DNA of 64,000 nucleotides from Luteimonas abyssi (GCF_001482195.1 NZ_KQ759763.1:1895321-1959320), one strand, 5' to 3'; positions 17,448-28,400 are shown, counted from the first letter of the stretch. Notes: generated by a model not told the origin, from the letters alone. Numbers and translations: made by a program.

Positions 17448-17468
17448 GCGTGCCTCAGCGACATCCGT

Positions 17469-17544
<76 letters not shown>

Positions 17545-17553
17545 CTTTTCCGG

Positions 17554-17583
17554 AACGCCCCGTGTCGAAAGACCCGGGGCGTT
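17554..17583 (+). terminator. Terminator of tRNA-Ala
   Basis: A 9-bp stem (17554-17562 with 17575-17583) with a 12-nt loop starts 10 nt after the tRNA 3' end and runs into TTCCTTTTG. Confidence 0.8.
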
Positions 17584-17728
17584 TTCCTTTTGAATGGCTC
17601 GAATGGCCCGCGTGGCACCGAAGCGGCAAGGATCGTCCGGCCGACATCTGCCACCTGATACCGCTCCTGACAATTGGCGGGCGATCAAACCGTTCCTGCG
17701 CCCGCCGCGATGCCGGGTACCGCGGAGT

Positions 17729-18772
17729 TCAATCCTTGCGGTTTTCTTCTCCGGGCACCGATGTCTCGGTGCCCAGCAATTCGCGCACGTAGAGCTTCTT
17801 CACCAGCACGTACAGGAACACGGTCAGCGGCGCGGCCAACAGCAGGCCCGGCAGGCCGTACAGCGCGCCGAAGGCGAACAGCGCGAACAGCAGGAGTGCC
17901 GGCGGAAGTTCGACCGCTCGCTGCTGGATCAACGGCTGGATCACGTTGCTTTCGATCTGCTGGATGACGACATAGAGCACGAGCGTCGCCAGGCCCACCT
18001 GCGGGCTGACGGTGAAGCCGAGGAGGATGCCGGGAATGGCGGCGAGGATCGGGCCGATGATCGGCACGAAGTCGAGCAGGAAGGCGATCAACGCGAGCGC
18101 GAACGCCGCGGGCACGCCGAGCAGCCACAGTGCGATACCGGTCAACACGCCCACCAGCGCCATCGCCACCAGCTGGCCGCCCAGCCACAGGCGCAGCGCG
18201 CGGCCGCTGGCGTCGAGGGCGTCGGCGACGGTGTCGCGCACCGAGACCGGGATCATCTTGACCAGGCCGGCGCGGTACATCGCCGGCTGCGCGGCCAGGT
18301 AGATGCCGCCGACCACGACCAGGAACAGTTCCATCATCCCGCTGGTGAAGGTCATCGCCATCGCACCGGCGGTGGTGGCGATCCGGCTCATGTTGTTGCG
18401 CAGGGCGTCGATCTGCTCGTGGACCAGGCTGCCGACCGGGGTGCCGTCCACCCAGTCCTGGAAGTTCTGCAGCGCCCCGGGCATGACGTCGATGAGGGTG
18501 GTCAGCTCCGCCGCGGCCTGAGCGCCGAACAGGTACACCATCGTGCCCAGGCCGCCGATCAGGGCCACCAGCACGAGCGCCAGCGCGATGCCGTGCGAGA
18601 CCGGCAGCACGCGCCGGAGGAGGCCTGTCAACGTGGTCAGCACGGCCGCCAGCACCACGCCGCCGAACACCAGCAGCAGTACGTGCGAGAGCTTCGCCAG
18701 CAACACCGCAAGACCGACCAGGGCCACGACGATGAACACCTTGCGGATGTAGTCGAACAGTTCGGAATTCAT
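17729..18772 (-). CDS. AI-2E family transporter (PerM/TqsA-type permease)
   Basis: The 347-residue polytopic membrane protein has about eight hydrophobic segments, a soluble loop around 85-150 and the family signature near the C-terminus (DFVPIIGPILAAIPG, then VIQQIESNVIQPLIQ). The family was named for autoinducer-2 export, but many members are cation antiporters or unassigned, so no substrate is claimed. The ATG at 18772 gives MNSELFDYIRKVF; in-frame codons further upstream would run through the tRNA-Arg region. It is transcribed alone and convergently to tRNA-Ala. Confidence 0.88.
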   Translation of the reverse strand: MNSELFDYIRKVFIVVALVGLAVLLAKLSHVLLLVFGGVVLAAVLTTLTGLLRRVLPVSHGIALALVLVALIGGLGTMVYLFGAQAAAELTTLIDVMPGALQNFQDWVDGTPVGSLVHEQIDALRNNMSRIATTAGAMAMTFTSGMMELFLVVVGGIYLAAQPAMYRAGLVKMIPVSVRDTVADALDASGRALRLWLGGQLVAMALVGVLTGIALWLLGVPAAFALALIAFLLDFVPIIGPILAAIPGILLGFTVSPQVGLATLVLYVVIQQIESNVIQPLIQQRAVELPPALLLFALFAFGALYGLPGLLLAAPLTVFLYVLVKKLYVRELLGTETSVPGEENRKD

Positions 18773-18952
18773 CGGATGTCCTGCGGGAGGTCGCCAGCCG
18801 TCGGCGTACCCTGACCGCGCACAATGCACACAGACGACGTGCAGGGCCTGTTGATGCCCGTTCATCCTCGCGCGTCCCGCTTCCGGAGCTGTCGAGGTCG
18901 GGCTGTGCCCTCGCCGGACGGGCCGACCGGAAGGTCCAGGCCCGCGCTCGGG

Positions 18953-18981
18953 TTGGGAAAACACCGGGGCCGTGAGAAAAT
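18953..18981 (+). promoter_or_regulatory. Candidate promoter of tRNA-Arg
   Basis: TTGGGA (18953-18958) and GAAAAT (18976-18981) with a 17-bp spacer lie just upstream of the tRNA at 18992. The -10 is imperfect and the leader would be only a few nucleotides. Confidence 0.4.
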
Positions 18982-18991
18982 CCCGAAACTG

Positions 18992-19068
18992 GCCCCCGTA
19001 GCTCAGCTGGATAGAGCGTCCCCCTCCTAAGGGGAAGGTCGTGCGTTCGAATCGCGCCGGGGGCGCCA
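18992..19068 (+). tRNA. tRNA-Arg(CCT)
   Basis: A 77-nt cloverleaf with encoded CCA. The acceptor GCCCCCG pairs with CGGGGGC; the anticodon stem is TCCCC/GGGGA with loop CTCCTAA, giving anticodon CCT for the rare AGG codon; the T arm is GTGCG-TTCGAAT-CGCGC. No integrated element follows its 3' end, although tRNA-Arg genes are common attachment sites. Confidence 0.96.
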
Positions 19069-19169
19069 TTCCACGAAGAAGCCGGCTGCCCGTTCCCCCG
19101 CCACGGACCCCGCGTCCCGCCTGGCGCCCGCTTCGTTTCCCCAATCCCGATTTTTCCGAAGGAGTTTCC

Positions 19170-20705
19170 ATGGCTCATCCCGTCCTTGCCGCCCTCGGCC
19201 TCGAAGACCGCGCATCCGGCACCTACCTCGGCAACGGCGAGTGGGCGTCCGGCGACGGCGCCGGCACGCTGACCCCGGCCAACCCGACCACCGGCGAGAC
19301 CCTGGCCCAGGTCAGCGCGACCACGCCCGAGCAGTACGAGGCGATCGTCGAGCGCGCCCAGGCGGCCTTCAAGGTCTGGCGGCAGACCCCGGCCCCGCGC
19401 CGCGGCGAGGCGATCCGCCTGTGCGCCGACGCGCTGCGCGCCAACAAGGACGCGCTCGGCTCGCTGGTCGCGCTGGAGATGGGCAAGTCCAAGCCCGAGG
19501 GCGACGGCGAAGTGCAGGAGATGATCGACATCGGCGAGTTCGCCGTCGGCCTGTCGCGCCAGCTCTACGGCCTGACCATGCACTCCGAGCGCCCCGGCCA
19601 CCGCATGTACGAGCAGTGGCACCCGATCGGCCTGGTCGGCATCGTCAGCGCGTTCAACTTCCCGGTCGCGGTGTGGGCCTGGAACGCCTTCGTCGCGGCG
19701 GTGTGCGGCGACATCTGCATCTGGAAGCCCTCGCCCAAGACCCCGCTGTCGGCGATCGCCTCGATGAAGATCTGCAACGAGGCCCTCAAGGCCGGCGGCT
19801 TCCCGGACATCTTCTTCCTGATCAACGATCACGGCACCGACATCGCCGAACGTTTCGTCGACGACAAGCGCATCCCGCTGATCAGCTTCACCGGCTCGAC
19901 GCGCATCGGCCGCCAGGTCGGTGAGCGCGTGGCGCGCCGCATGGGCCGTTCGCTGCTGGAACTCGGCGGCAACAACGCGATGATCGTCGAGGCCTCGGCG
20001 GACCTGAAGCTGGCGATCCCGGCGATCGTGTTCGGCGCGGTGGGCACCGCCGGCCAGCGCTGCACCACCACCCGCCGTGTCTTCATCCATGCGTCGATCT
20101 ACGACGAGGTGCTGGAGAAGCTGGTCGCGGCATACGGCCAGGTCGAGAAGAAGATCGGCGATCCGACCGACCCGGCCAACCTGATGGGCCCACTCAACAG
20201 CGCCGAGGGCGTGCAGGCCTACCTGGCCGCGATCGAGAAGGCCAAGGCCGCCGGCGGCACGATCGCCTCGGGCGGCAAGGCGCTCGACGACCGCAAGGGC
20301 AACTTCGTCCTGCCGACCCTGGTCACCGGCCTCGGCAACGACGCCGAGGTGGTGCAGACCGAGACCTTCGCGCCGATCCTGTACGCGATCAAGTACGACG
20401 ACCTGGACGACGCCATCGCCATGCAGAACGACGTGCCCCAGGGTCTCTCGTCGGCCATCTTCACCACCGACCTGCGCTCGGCCGAGCGCTTCCTGTCGGC
20501 CTGGGGCTCGGACTGCGGCATCGCCAACGTCAACATCGGCACCTCCGGCGCCGAGATCGGCGGCGCGTTCGGCGGCGAGAAGGAAACCGGCGGCGGCCGC
20601 GAGTCCGGTTCCGACGCCTGGAAGGCCTACATGCGCCGCCAGACCAACACGATCAACTACTCCAACGATCTGCCGCTGGCCCAGGGCATCAAGTTCGATC
20701 TCTGA
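19170..20705 (+). CDS. ALDH7-family aldehyde dehydrogenase (alpha-aminoadipate semialdehyde dehydrogenase-like)
   Basis: The 511-residue NAD-dependent dehydrogenase has the cofactor-fold segment FTGSTRIGRQVG, the general base Glu in LELGGNNA and the nucleophilic Cys in GTAGQRCTT. The ELGGNNA and GQRCTT combination and the C-terminal GGEKETGGGRESGSD segment are typical of the antiquitin/ALDH7 (AmaB) branch that oxidises alpha-aminoadipate semialdehyde in lysine catabolism. GAAGGAG at 19158-19164 sets the ATG at 19170. It is 101 bp after tRNA-Arg and appears monocistronic. Substrate assignment rests on family resemblance. Confidence 0.88.
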   Translation: MAHPVLAALGLEDRASGTYLGNGEWASGDGAGTLTPANPTTGETLAQVSATTPEQYEAIVERAQAAFKVWRQTPAPRRGEAIRLCADALRANKDALGSLVALEMGKSKPEGDGEVQEMIDIGEFAVGLSRQLYGLTMHSERPGHRMYEQWHPIGLVGIVSAFNFPVAVWAWNAFVAAVCGDICIWKPSPKTPLSAIASMKICNEALKAGGFPDIFFLINDHGTDIAERFVDDKRIPLISFTGSTRIGRQVGERVARRMGRSLLELGGNNAMIVEASADLKLAIPAIVFGAVGTAGQRCTTTRRVFIHASIYDEVLEKLVAAYGQVEKKIGDPTDPANLMGPLNSAEGVQAYLAAIEKAKAAGGTIASGGKALDDRKGNFVLPTLVTGLGNDAEVVQTETFAPILYAIKYDDLDDAIAMQNDVPQGLSSAIFTTDLRSAERFLSAWGSDCGIANVNIGTSGAEIGGAFGGEKETGGGRESGSDAWKAYMRRQTNTINYSNDLPLAQGIKFDL

Positions 20706-20715
20706 GGCACACCCT

Positions 20716-20745
20716 CGCCGGGGCGGGCATCCGTCCGCTCCGGCG
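20716..20745 (+). terminator. Terminator-like hairpin after the ALDH7 gene
   Basis: An 11-bp stem with one mismatch (20716-20726 with 20735-20745) and an 8-nt loop lies 10 bp after the stop. There is no U tract; GGAGTAG follows. Confidence 0.35.
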
Positions 20746-20801
20746 GGAGTAGCATGCGCGGGACGGTCGCCGCCCGGCGGCCCTACCGCGAGGACACCGC
20801 G

Positions 20802-21095
20802 ATGAACGCTGCAGCCCCCCGCACCACCAGCAGTCTGGCGATCGTCAGCCTGGTCTTCGGCATTCTCGGTTGGACCTTCCTGCCCGGCGTCGGTGCCATC
20901 GTCGCCGTGGTCACCGGCCACTTGGCCCGCGGCGAGATCCGCCGCTCCGCCCAGTCCCTGGACGGCGACGGTCTCGCGGTCGGCGGGCTGGTACTGGGCT
21001 GGCTGATGATCGCGATGGGCCTGATGGCGGTGGCGATGTTCGTCGTGCTCGGCGGCCTGGCGTGGCTCGCCGCGGGGCTGCACGCCTGGTCATGA
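20802..21095 (+). CDS. Small DUF4190-like membrane protein
   Basis: The 97-residue protein has two hydrophobic segments: SLAIVSLVFGILGWTFLPGVGAIVAVVTGHLA, which has the DUF4190 look (GHxARGEI follows), and a second at about 64-95. It probably sits in the inner membrane; no function is known to me. The ATG at 20802 is chosen because it directly precedes the conserved-looking start; an upstream in-frame ATG at 20754 would add 16 residues. Its TGA overlaps the next gene's ATG (ATGA), so it heads a packed five-gene string that ends with the DMT exporter. Confidence 0.75.
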   Translation: MNAAAPRTTSSLAIVSLVFGILGWTFLPGVGAIVAVVTGHLARGEIRRSAQSLDGDGLAVGGLVLGWLMIAMGLMAVAMFVVLGGLAWLAAGLHAWS

Positions 21096-21871
21096 CCGCA
21101 CCGCCCGCGAGTGCGACCCGGTTCGACGACCGGGTCGAGGATTACGTCCGCTATCGACCGGGATACCCGGCCGCGCTGATCGATTGGCTGCACGACGAAC
21201 TCGGCGTATCCGCCGATGCCGCGGTCGCCGACATCGGGGCCGGCACCGGAATTTCCTCGCGCCTGTTCCTCGACGCCGGACATCCGGTCGTCGCGGTGGA
21301 GCCCAACGCCGCGATGCGCGCAGCCGCCGAACGCGCGCTCGGCGCGGCGCACGGATCCCGCTTCCGGGCGCTCGCCGGCACGGCCGAAGCCACCGCCCTG
21401 CCCGACCGCAGCACCGATGTGGTCGCCGCGGCGCAGGCCTTCCATTGGTTCGATACCGAGGTGGTCCGTCGTGAGTGGGCGCGGGTGTTGCGGCCCGGCG
21501 GGCTCGCCGTGGTGTTCTGGAACACCTGGAGCGCCGGGGATTCGGATTTTCTGGCCGCCTACGATGCCCTGCTGCGCACGTGGGGCACCGATTACGCCGG
21601 GGTCGCCCAGCGCTGGCAGGACGATGCGACCATGCAGGCCTGGTTCGGCAGCGGGCTGGCCGGTCGGCGGAGCTGGCCGAATCCGCAGCGGCTCGACTAC
21701 GACGCCCTGCGGGGTCGCCTGCTGTCGTCGTCCTACACACCACGTGCCGGCGCGCCCGGCCATGCCGAGCTGCTCGCGGGCCTGCGCGACCTGTTCGACA
21801 CGCATGCCCGCGACGGCCACGTGGACTTCGATTACCGTACCCGCGCCTTCGCCGGCCGCCTGGACCCCTGA
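21092..21871 (+). CDS. Class I SAM-dependent methyltransferase (substrate unknown)
   Basis: The 259-residue protein begins [16 protein letters not shown], has motif [13 protein letters not shown], motif [12 protein letters not shown] and the post-motif [11 protein letters not shown] typical of the Methyltransf_11 / trans-aconitate-methyltransferase-like group (TGS1/Crg1 look-alikes). The substrate cannot be inferred. It overlaps the DUF4190-like gene by 4 bp and ends 5 bp before pyrD. Confidence 0.85.
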   Translation: MTAPPASATRFDDRVEDYVRYRPGYPAALIDWLHDELGVSADAAVADIGAGTGISSRLFLDAGHPVVAVEPNAAMRAAAERALGAAHGSRFRALAGTAEATALPDRSTDVVAAAQAFHWFDTEVVRREWARVLRPGGLAVVFWNTWSAGDSDFLAAYDALLRTWGTDYAGVAQRWQDDATMQAWFGSGLAGRRSWPNPQRLDYDALRGRLLSSSYTPRAGAPGHAELLAGLRDLFDTHARDGHVDFDYRTRAFAGRLDP

Positions 21872-21876
21872 CACGC

Positions 21877-22935
21877 ATGTACCCCCTGCTTCGCCCGTTC
21901 CTGTTCGCGCTCGATGCCGAGCGCGCGCACGGACTCACCCTGACGATGCTCGACGCCGCCGGGCGTACCGGACTGCTGCCGCTGGTCAGCCGCCGGGTGT
22001 CGCCGCTGCCGAGCACGGTGTTCGGCCTGCGCTTCCCGAACCCGGTCGGACTGGCGGCCGGCCTGGACAAGAACGGTGCCCACATCGACGCGTTGTTCGG
22101 CTTGGGCTTCGGCTTCGTGGAGGTCGGCACGGTCACGCCGCGGCCGCAGGCCGGCAACCCGCAACCGCGGATGTTCCGGCTGCCCGAGCACCGCGCGGTG
22201 ATCAACCGGCTGGGCTTCAACAATGCGGGCGTCGATGCGCTGGTCGCCAACGTCGGGCGCGCCCGTCGCCGCGGCGACGGCATCCTCGGCATCAATATCG
22301 GCAAGAACAAGGACACCCCGAACGACGCCGCGCTCGACGATTACATGATGTGCATGGAACGGGTCTACCCGCTGGCCGACTACATCACCGTCAACATCTC
22401 CTCGCCCAACACCGCGGGTCTGCGCGAACTGCAGGAAGAGCAGGCGCTGTGGCAACTGATCGGCGGTCTGCGCGATGCCCAGGAGCGTCTGGGCGCGCAG
22501 CACGGGCGTCGCGTGCCGATGTTGGTCAAGATCGCGCCGGACCTGAGCGATGCCGATATCGATGCCATGGCCAGGGTGCTCGGCGATCTCGGCGTCGACG
22601 GCGTGATCGCGACCAACACCACCGTGTCGCGCCTGTCGGTGCAGCAGCACGCGTCGGCGCGCGAAACCGGCGGCCTCTCCGGCGAGCCGTTGATGAACCA
22701 GTCGACCGCGGTCCTGCGCATGTTGCGCGCGCGTCTGCCCGAGCGTGTGCCGCTGGTCGGCGTCGGCGGCATCCTGTCGGGCGCGGACGCGGTGAAGAAG
22801 GTCGCGGCGGGTGCGTCGCTGGTGCAGCTGTATTCGGGGCTGGTCTACCGCGGCCCGGCGCTGATCCACGAATGCGCATCCGCGATCCGCCGCCGCAAGG
22901 AAGCGCCGAGCGTCGGCAACCTGCCGCCGGCCTGA
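21877..22935 (+). CDS. pyrD: Dihydroorotate dehydrogenase (quinone), class 2
   Basis: The 352-residue flavoenzyme has the N-terminal amphipathic membrane-association helices of class 2 enzymes, the conserved stretches [14 protein letters not shown] and [10 protein letters not shown], the catalytic-base region [15 protein letters not shown] (Ser rather than Cys, as in class 2), and [11 protein letters not shown] with [13 protein letters not shown] for phosphate binding. It oxidises dihydroorotate to orotate in pyrimidine synthesis and passes electrons to ubiquinone. murB follows after 15 bp. Confidence 0.96.
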   Translation: MYPLLRPFLFALDAERAHGLTLTMLDAAGRTGLLPLVSRRVSPLPSTVFGLRFPNPVGLAAGLDKNGAHIDALFGLGFGFVEVGTVTPRPQAGNPQPRMFRLPEHRAVINRLGFNNAGVDALVANVGRARRRGDGILGINIGKNKDTPNDAALDDYMMCMERVYPLADYITVNISSPNTAGLRELQEEQALWQLIGGLRDAQERLGAQHGRRVPMLVKIAPDLSDADIDAMARVLGDLGVDGVIATNTTVSRLSVQQHASARETGGLSGEPLMNQSTAVLRMLRARLPERVPLVGVGGILSGADAVKKVAAGASLVQLYSGLVYRGPALIHECASAIRRRKEAPSVGNLPPA

Positions 22936-22950
22936 CGCCGACACCTGCCC

Positions 22951-23997
22951 ATGTCCGGATACCTTCTGCAGCGGAACGTGCCGCTGCGCGCGTTGAACAC
23001 CTTCGGCGTGGCCGCCACTGCGCCACAGCTGATCTCGGTCGCCGATGTCGACGTCCTGCCGGCCCTGCTGGCCGACGGCGTGCTCGGCACCGATGTCGCG
23101 CCGGCCATGGTGGTCGGCAGCGGCAGCAACCTGCTCTTCGCCGCCGATCCCGACCGCCCGCTGCTGCGCCTGACCGGCCGCGGTATCGGCATCGTGGCCG
23201 AAAACGCGAACGGCGATGTCCGCGTGCGCGCCGAGGCCGGCCTCGAGTGGCACGCGCTGGTGATGTGGACGCTCGAACGAGGCCTGGGCGGACTCGAGAA
23301 TCTGGCGCTGATCCCCGGCACCGTCGGCGCGGCCCCGATCCAGAACATCGGCGCCTACGGCGTCGAGGTCGGCGAGCGCATCGTCGCGGTCGAGACGTTC
23401 GACCGCATCGAAGGCGTGCCGCGGCGCCACCTGCGCGAGGCCTGCGCTTTCGCCTATCGCGACAGCCGCTTCAAGCGCGCGCCCGATCGCGAGATCGTCA
23501 CCGCGGTGGAGTTCGCCCTGTCGCGACGCAGCGTGCCCGTGGTCGGCTACGCCGGCATCCGCGCCGAACTCGACGCCGCGGGCATCGCCGAACCGGGACC
23601 CCGTGAAGTCGCCGCGGCGGTGATCCGGCTGCGGCAGCGCAAGCTGCCCGATCCCGCCCGCATCGGCAATGCGGGCAGCTTCTTCAAGAATCCGATCGTC
23701 GCCGCGTCCGCCGCAGATGCCCTGCTCGCCGAATACAACAGCCTGCCGGTGTTTCCCGTCGGCACGCCGCACCTGCGCAAGCTTTCCGCAGCCTGGCTGA
23801 TCGACGCCTGCGGCTGGAAAGGACATCGCGACGGCGGTGCCGGTGTCTCCGACGCGCACGCGCTGGTGCTGGTCAACCACGGCGACGCCTCCGGCGCGGC
23901 CCTGCTCGTCCTGGCCCGCCGCATCCGCGATTCGGTGCTGGCGCGATTCGGCGTCGACCTCGAGCCCGAGCCGAGAATCGTCGGCGACGCGTGGTGA
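22951..23997 (+). CDS. murB: UDP-N-acetylenolpyruvoylglucosamine reductase
   Basis: The 348-residue enzyme has FAD-binding segments NTFGVAA and VVGSGSNLLF, then IPGTVGAAPIQNIGAYGVE, and the catalytic serine motif GNAGSFFKNP. The extra C-terminal domain and Tyr loop (FAYRDSRFK) make it type I, like E. coli MurB. It reduces UDP-GlcNAc-enolpyruvate to UDP-MurNAc with NADPH in the cytosol. The stop overlaps the GTG of the next gene. Confidence 0.96.
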   Translation: MSGYLLQRNVPLRALNTFGVAATAPQLISVADVDVLPALLADGVLGTDVAPAMVVGSGSNLLFAADPDRPLLRLTGRGIGIVAENANGDVRVRAEAGLEWHALVMWTLERGLGGLENLALIPGTVGAAPIQNIGAYGVEVGERIVAVETFDRIEGVPRRHLREACAFAYRDSRFKRAPDREIVTAVEFALSRRSVPVVGYAGIRAELDAAGIAEPGPREVAAAVIRLRQRKLPDPARIGNAGSFFKNPIVAASAADALLAEYNSLPVFPVGTPHLRKLSAAWLIDACGWKGHRDGGAGVSDAHALVLVNHGDASGAALLVLARRIRDSVLARFGVDLEPEPRIVGDAW

Positions 23998-24920
23998 GCG
24001 AACGCCGCGTCCAGGTTGTCACACCCGCCCGCGCCGCCTTGCTGATGCTGGGCAGCACCCTGCTGTTCGCATTGATGGTGATCGCGATCCGGCTGGCATC
24101 GGAATCGCTGCACACGTTCCAGATCGCGTTCTTCCGCAACTTCTTCGGCATGGCGGCCGCGCTGCCGCTGTTGATGCGGGCCGGGCGCGGGCTGGGTTTC
24201 CTGCGCACCGAGCAGTTGCCGCGCTATGTCGTCCGTTGCCTGATCGGCATGCTGTCGATGTTCTGCGGCTTCTGGGCCATCGGCAATCTGCCGCTGGCCC
24301 AGGCGGTTTCGCTCTCCTACTCCACACCGATCTTCGTCACCATCGCCGCAGTGTGGCTGCTCGGCGAACGGGTGCGCGCACGACGCTGGGCGGCGGTCGC
24401 GCTGGGCTTCGTCGGCGTGCTGGTGATCCTGCGGCCGGGCAGCGGCGAATTCAGTCCCGGCCTGCTGGTCGCGGTGGCCGCGGCGATCCTCAGCGGTCTG
24501 GTGGCGATCCAGATCAAGGAGCTGTCGCGCACGGAACCGGCCGACCGCATCGTGATCTGGACCACGCTGTTCTGGGTGCCGATGTCGTTCCTGCCCGCGC
24601 TGGCCGTATGGCAGTGGCCGCAGGGCATCGTGTGGTTGTGGGTGGTCGCCGCCGGGCTGCTCGGAACGGGTGGGCACATGCTGTGGACGCGCGCACTGAA
24701 GATCGGCGAGGTGTCCGCGCTGACGCCGATCAGCTTCATGCAGTTGCCGGTGGTGGCGCTGTTCGGCTGGGTCCTGTTTGGCCAGACCCTTGACCGCTGG
24801 ACCGCGATCGGCGCGGCGATCATCCTCGCCTCGAACGCCTACATCGCCCACCGCGAGGCGCAATTGGCCCGACGCGCCGCGACGAAGGCTCCAACCGAGG
24901 CGGCCAAGCCCGGGGAGTGA
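23994..24920 (+). CDS. DMT-superfamily EamA transporter
   Basis: The 308-residue protein has ten hydrophobic segments arranged as two EamA repeats (about 12-140 and 155-285). The start is GTG at 23994, overlapping the murB TGA as GTGA; a GTG one codon earlier is the alternative. EamA permeases export metabolites such as amino acids or nucleosides; the substrate here is unknown. It is the last gene of the DUF4190/methyltransferase/pyrD/murB string. Confidence 0.88.
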   Translation: MSERRVQVVTPARAALLMLGSTLLFALMVIAIRLASESLHTFQIAFFRNFFGMAAALPLLMRAGRGLGFLRTEQLPRYVVRCLIGMLSMFCGFWAIGNLPLAQAVSLSYSTPIFVTIAAVWLLGERVRARRWAAVALGFVGVLVILRPGSGEFSPGLLVAVAAAILSGLVAIQIKELSRTEPADRIVIWTTLFWVPMSFLPALAVWQWPQGIVWLWVVAAGLLGTGGHMLWTRALKIGEVSALTPISFMQLPVVALFGWVLFGQTLDRWTAIGAAIILASNAYIAHREAQLARRAATKAPTEAAKPGE

Positions 24921-25430
24921 CGTGGGTGGTCGGGATAGAGGCGCCTTCGCCTGCTCGTTGCGGATGCGGCGTCATGTCGTCGCGCGCCGACGGGCCCCGC
25001 CGGGACCGGCAGCCTCCTCGCGCGAATGCCCCCCGGCAGCCGCCATACGGCGGCAGGCTCCTCCTTGATTTCGCCGGGAAGGCCGCCGGCCCCGACGGCG
25101 CTCGGCTTGCGGAACCTCTCGGCCGCGGTTGCCGGCATGCCCGGCCATGGAGGTTCTTCTCGAGGAGCAAGGAAGGCGGGATGACCACGGTCCGCGCGAT
25201 CTGCAAGCCGACAGGCCGTTACGCGAAATCAAGGAAGCGGCCACCGCCGAACGGTGATCGGGAACAGTCGCTGCAAGGGCTTATCGGCCACGCCGGAGCC
25301 CGTCAGGTCAGCGAGCCGAAACCCCGACACGCTGGCCCGTCCCCGGCGATCCCGCAGTCGGGCGAAGAGTCCGAAAAAGAAGCGCCCGGGACTCCCGGGC
25401 GCTTCATCGTCTCAAGGACCGCTGTCGCGC
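24921..25430. other. 510-bp gene-free interval between convergent genes
   Basis: Between the DMT gene and the leftward subtilase gene I find no convincing gene. An open frame from 24917 to 25441 exists on the plus strand but has low-complexity Arg/Pro/Gly composition and ends inside the terminator of the opposite gene. A 6-bp hairpin at 25039-25054 followed by a pyrimidine-rich stretch could be a weak terminator for the DMT gene. The subtilase terminator is at 25379-25405. Confidence 0.5.
25379..25405 (-). terminator. Rho-independent terminator after the subtilase gene
   Basis: A perfect 12-bp stem (25379-25390 with 25394-25405) with a 3-nt loop, 25 bp beyond the stop, followed on the minus strand by UUUUU (A run 25374-25378). 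Confidence 0.9.
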
Positions 25431-28400
25431 TCAGGGCGTGACGGTCAGGATCACCGGGGCCGCGACGCGCGGTGCGGCCGGGTCGTTGCTTTCCACGCAG
25501 TAGCTGCCCACGTGCCGGCCCGCGGACAGGCCGCTGCTGGAAATCATCACCCGCGTCGGACGGCTCGCCTCCGGCGCCAGTTGTCCGGAGGCCGGCGTGA
25601 CCTGGCCGATCCACGGCGCGCCGCACGGCACCTCGCCCGCGACCTGCAACGACAGGCCGGCGAACGCGTTGTTGGTCGCCCACGCGCCGTTGCCGTTCGC
25701 ATCGAGGCTGATCGTGGCGAAGCTGCCGTCGCCCTGCGGCGCGGCGAACCAGGCCCAGCTGCTCGCATACGGCGTCCGCGCATAGGCCACCAGCCAGTAC
25801 CGGCCGGCCGGCAGGACGACGTTCTGCCCGGCCGCGACCAGGTCGAGCCCGAAGTTGGCGCCGTTGAGCACCACGCCGGCGCCGGCGGGCGTCGTCGCAT
25901 GACGCCACACCGCCGTCTGCGGTGCGCTGGCCGGATTGCCCGCCGGCACGCCGCCGGCATCCGGGAAGATCGCCCAGCCGACGCTGCTGGCGACGGTGGA
26001 GAACGTCCCGCCGCCGACCACGAAGCCCTCGGTGAACAGCGAGGTGATGCGGGTCTCCACCGGCAGCACGAAATCCTCGGCCGCGAACTGGGCCGCCGGG
26101 TTTCCGGCGTCGGTCCGCCACACGCCGCGGTAGCCGTTGGTGATCGCACCGCGCAGCTGGGCGACGAGCCGCAGGGCCCCGTTTCCGCTGGTGGTGGCCG
26201 CGTAGTCGAGCGTCGATCCGCCGACGTTGGCCACCGAGCCCAGCGCCGTGCCGCTGCGGCCCTGCTGCAGGCTCAGCGAGACCGCATCCGGCACCGACAC
26301 CGCCGGCGGCGGTACCGAGATCGCCACCGGCAGGCGCAGCGTCGGCCGCGGCGCGTTGCCGACCGTGGCACCGACCGGCTCCATCACCACCTGGCCGAAG
26401 TGCCAGCTGCCATCGGTCGGCAGGTCCGTGCTGTTGATCAGCACCCGGATCGAGCGCGTGGCACCCGGCGCGATGCTCACGTTCGCCGGCGTGACCCCGC
26501 CGCGCACGCCGTCGAGGCGGATGCGATAGGTCTGGGCGGTATCGGTGGGATTGCGGAAGGTGCGCACGAAGCTGCAGTTGCGGAAGCAGCGCGCGCTGCC
26601 GATCGAGGGCTGGTTGAGCGCGGACACGTCCCCCCCCTGGGCGGGATCGGCGGCCAGGTAGTTGTCGCCGGTCTCGTGCATCACCAGGCCGGCATTGATC
26701 GCCCGGTCCACCGCGATGCGACCGCTGCCCTTGCCGAACGGCGTGGCCAGGGTCACGGTGTCCTCGGTGTAGACCTCCTGCTCTGCGGTGAGTGCCAGCG
26801 CCGATTTGATCTCCGGCACCGACCAGTCCGGTCGCGCCTGGCGCACCAGGCCCGCGGCACCGGCATGGTGCGGCGATGCCATCGAGGTACCGTTCTTGAG
26901 CGACAACGCCTGTTCGAACCCGGTGATCTGGTCGCCGGCATCGACGGCGAGCACGGCCACGCCGGGCGCGGTCAGGTCCGGCTTGACCAGATCGAAGGTT
27001 CCGGCAGGCCCGCGCGAACTGAAGGCACCCAAGGCGTCGGCGGTGTTGGGTGCGGGCAGCGGCGGATACCCGATGCCTGCGGTGGCATCGTCGTGGGCCC
27101 GGGCGAAATCGCGCAGTGCGATGCCATCCTCGAGGGTCACGCCGAACGCGGGAATCGTGGTGTCGGGCACCGACGGGGTCAATGCGCCCTCGGCATTGTT
27201 GGCGATCAGCACCACCCGCGCACCGGCCGCGGCCGCGGCGTCGGTCTTGATCGTGAACGAACAGGTGCCGCGCCGGACCAGGGCGATCGCGCCCTCGAAG
27301 TACCCCGCGGGATAGCCTTCGCAACCGTCGGCAGCCCCGTCGTAGTCGGCACTGACGCGCAACGGCGTGGTGCCGGGAATCGCGCTCTCGTGCGGCACGC
27401 CGTTGGTGCCCTCGACCAGCAGCACCGGCGTCAGCGGCTCCGGCACCGGTGCGGGGCCGGTCACCTGCAGCGTCACCACGAACGCGCCGCGCCCGTGCTG
27501 CGAGGCGGCAGTGGACGCCACCCACGGCTGCAGGTGGCCCATGGTGTTCGGGCCCGGGCCGGAGTTGCCGGCCGAGGCCGCCACGTAGATGCCGGCATTG
27601 GAGGCGTTGAGGAACGCCATCGACACCGCATCGGTCCACGGGCTGCCACCGCCGCCGATGGAATAGTTCAACACGTCGACCACGCCGTCGGCGACGGCCT
27701 GGTTGATCGCGCGCGTGGTCGACACGTTGGGGCACGAGCCCTGGCCGGTGGAGATCACCGTGTAGCAGGTGTCGAACGCGACGATGTGGCCGCGCGGGGC
27801 GACGCCGGAGATACGGCGCGCGTTGCCGCGGAAATCGACGTCGCGACGGTTGCCCGCCGCCGTCGACGCGACATGGCTGCCATGGCTGTTGGTGTCGCCG
27901 AAGCCCGGTTCCTCGCGCACGTTGGCGAGGCCGCACTGGTTGCCTGGCTCGCCGCAGACGAAGTTGTAGCCGCCGATCAGCTTGGCGTTGCAGCGACCCT
28001 CGTCCACGCCGCCGGGGGCGCAGGTGCCGAGGTAGACGCCGTCGCCCAGCGGATTGACGTGGGTGTAGCCGTCGACCGGATCGACCTCGGCGAACGACGG
28101 GCTGCCGAAGTTGATGCCGGTGTCGATGATGCCGAACACGACGCCTTCGCCCTGGTAGCCCGCCGGCGCGCCCGGATTGCTGCCGTCCCAGACCGGGCCG
28201 GCGCCGATATGTCGCGGGCCGGTATCGGTATCGAGCGGATCCTCGCGATAGGCCTCGACGAACATCACCTCCGGCATCGCCTCGACCGCGCGCACCTCGT
28301 GATCGGCGAGCGGCAACACCACCGCGTTGATCGCGTGCTGCATGCGATGGTCGACCCGCACCGGGCGCTGCAGGCGCTGGGCGATCGCGCGCTCGTGGCC

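Noticed and set aside
18992-19068. tRNA-Arg as an integration site
   Set aside because: Downstream genes are ordinary core genes, and no integrase or partial tRNA duplicate is visible.
24917-25441. 174-codon plus-strand frame after the DMT gene
   Set aside because: Low-complexity composition, overlaps the DMT stop and runs through the opposite gene's terminator.
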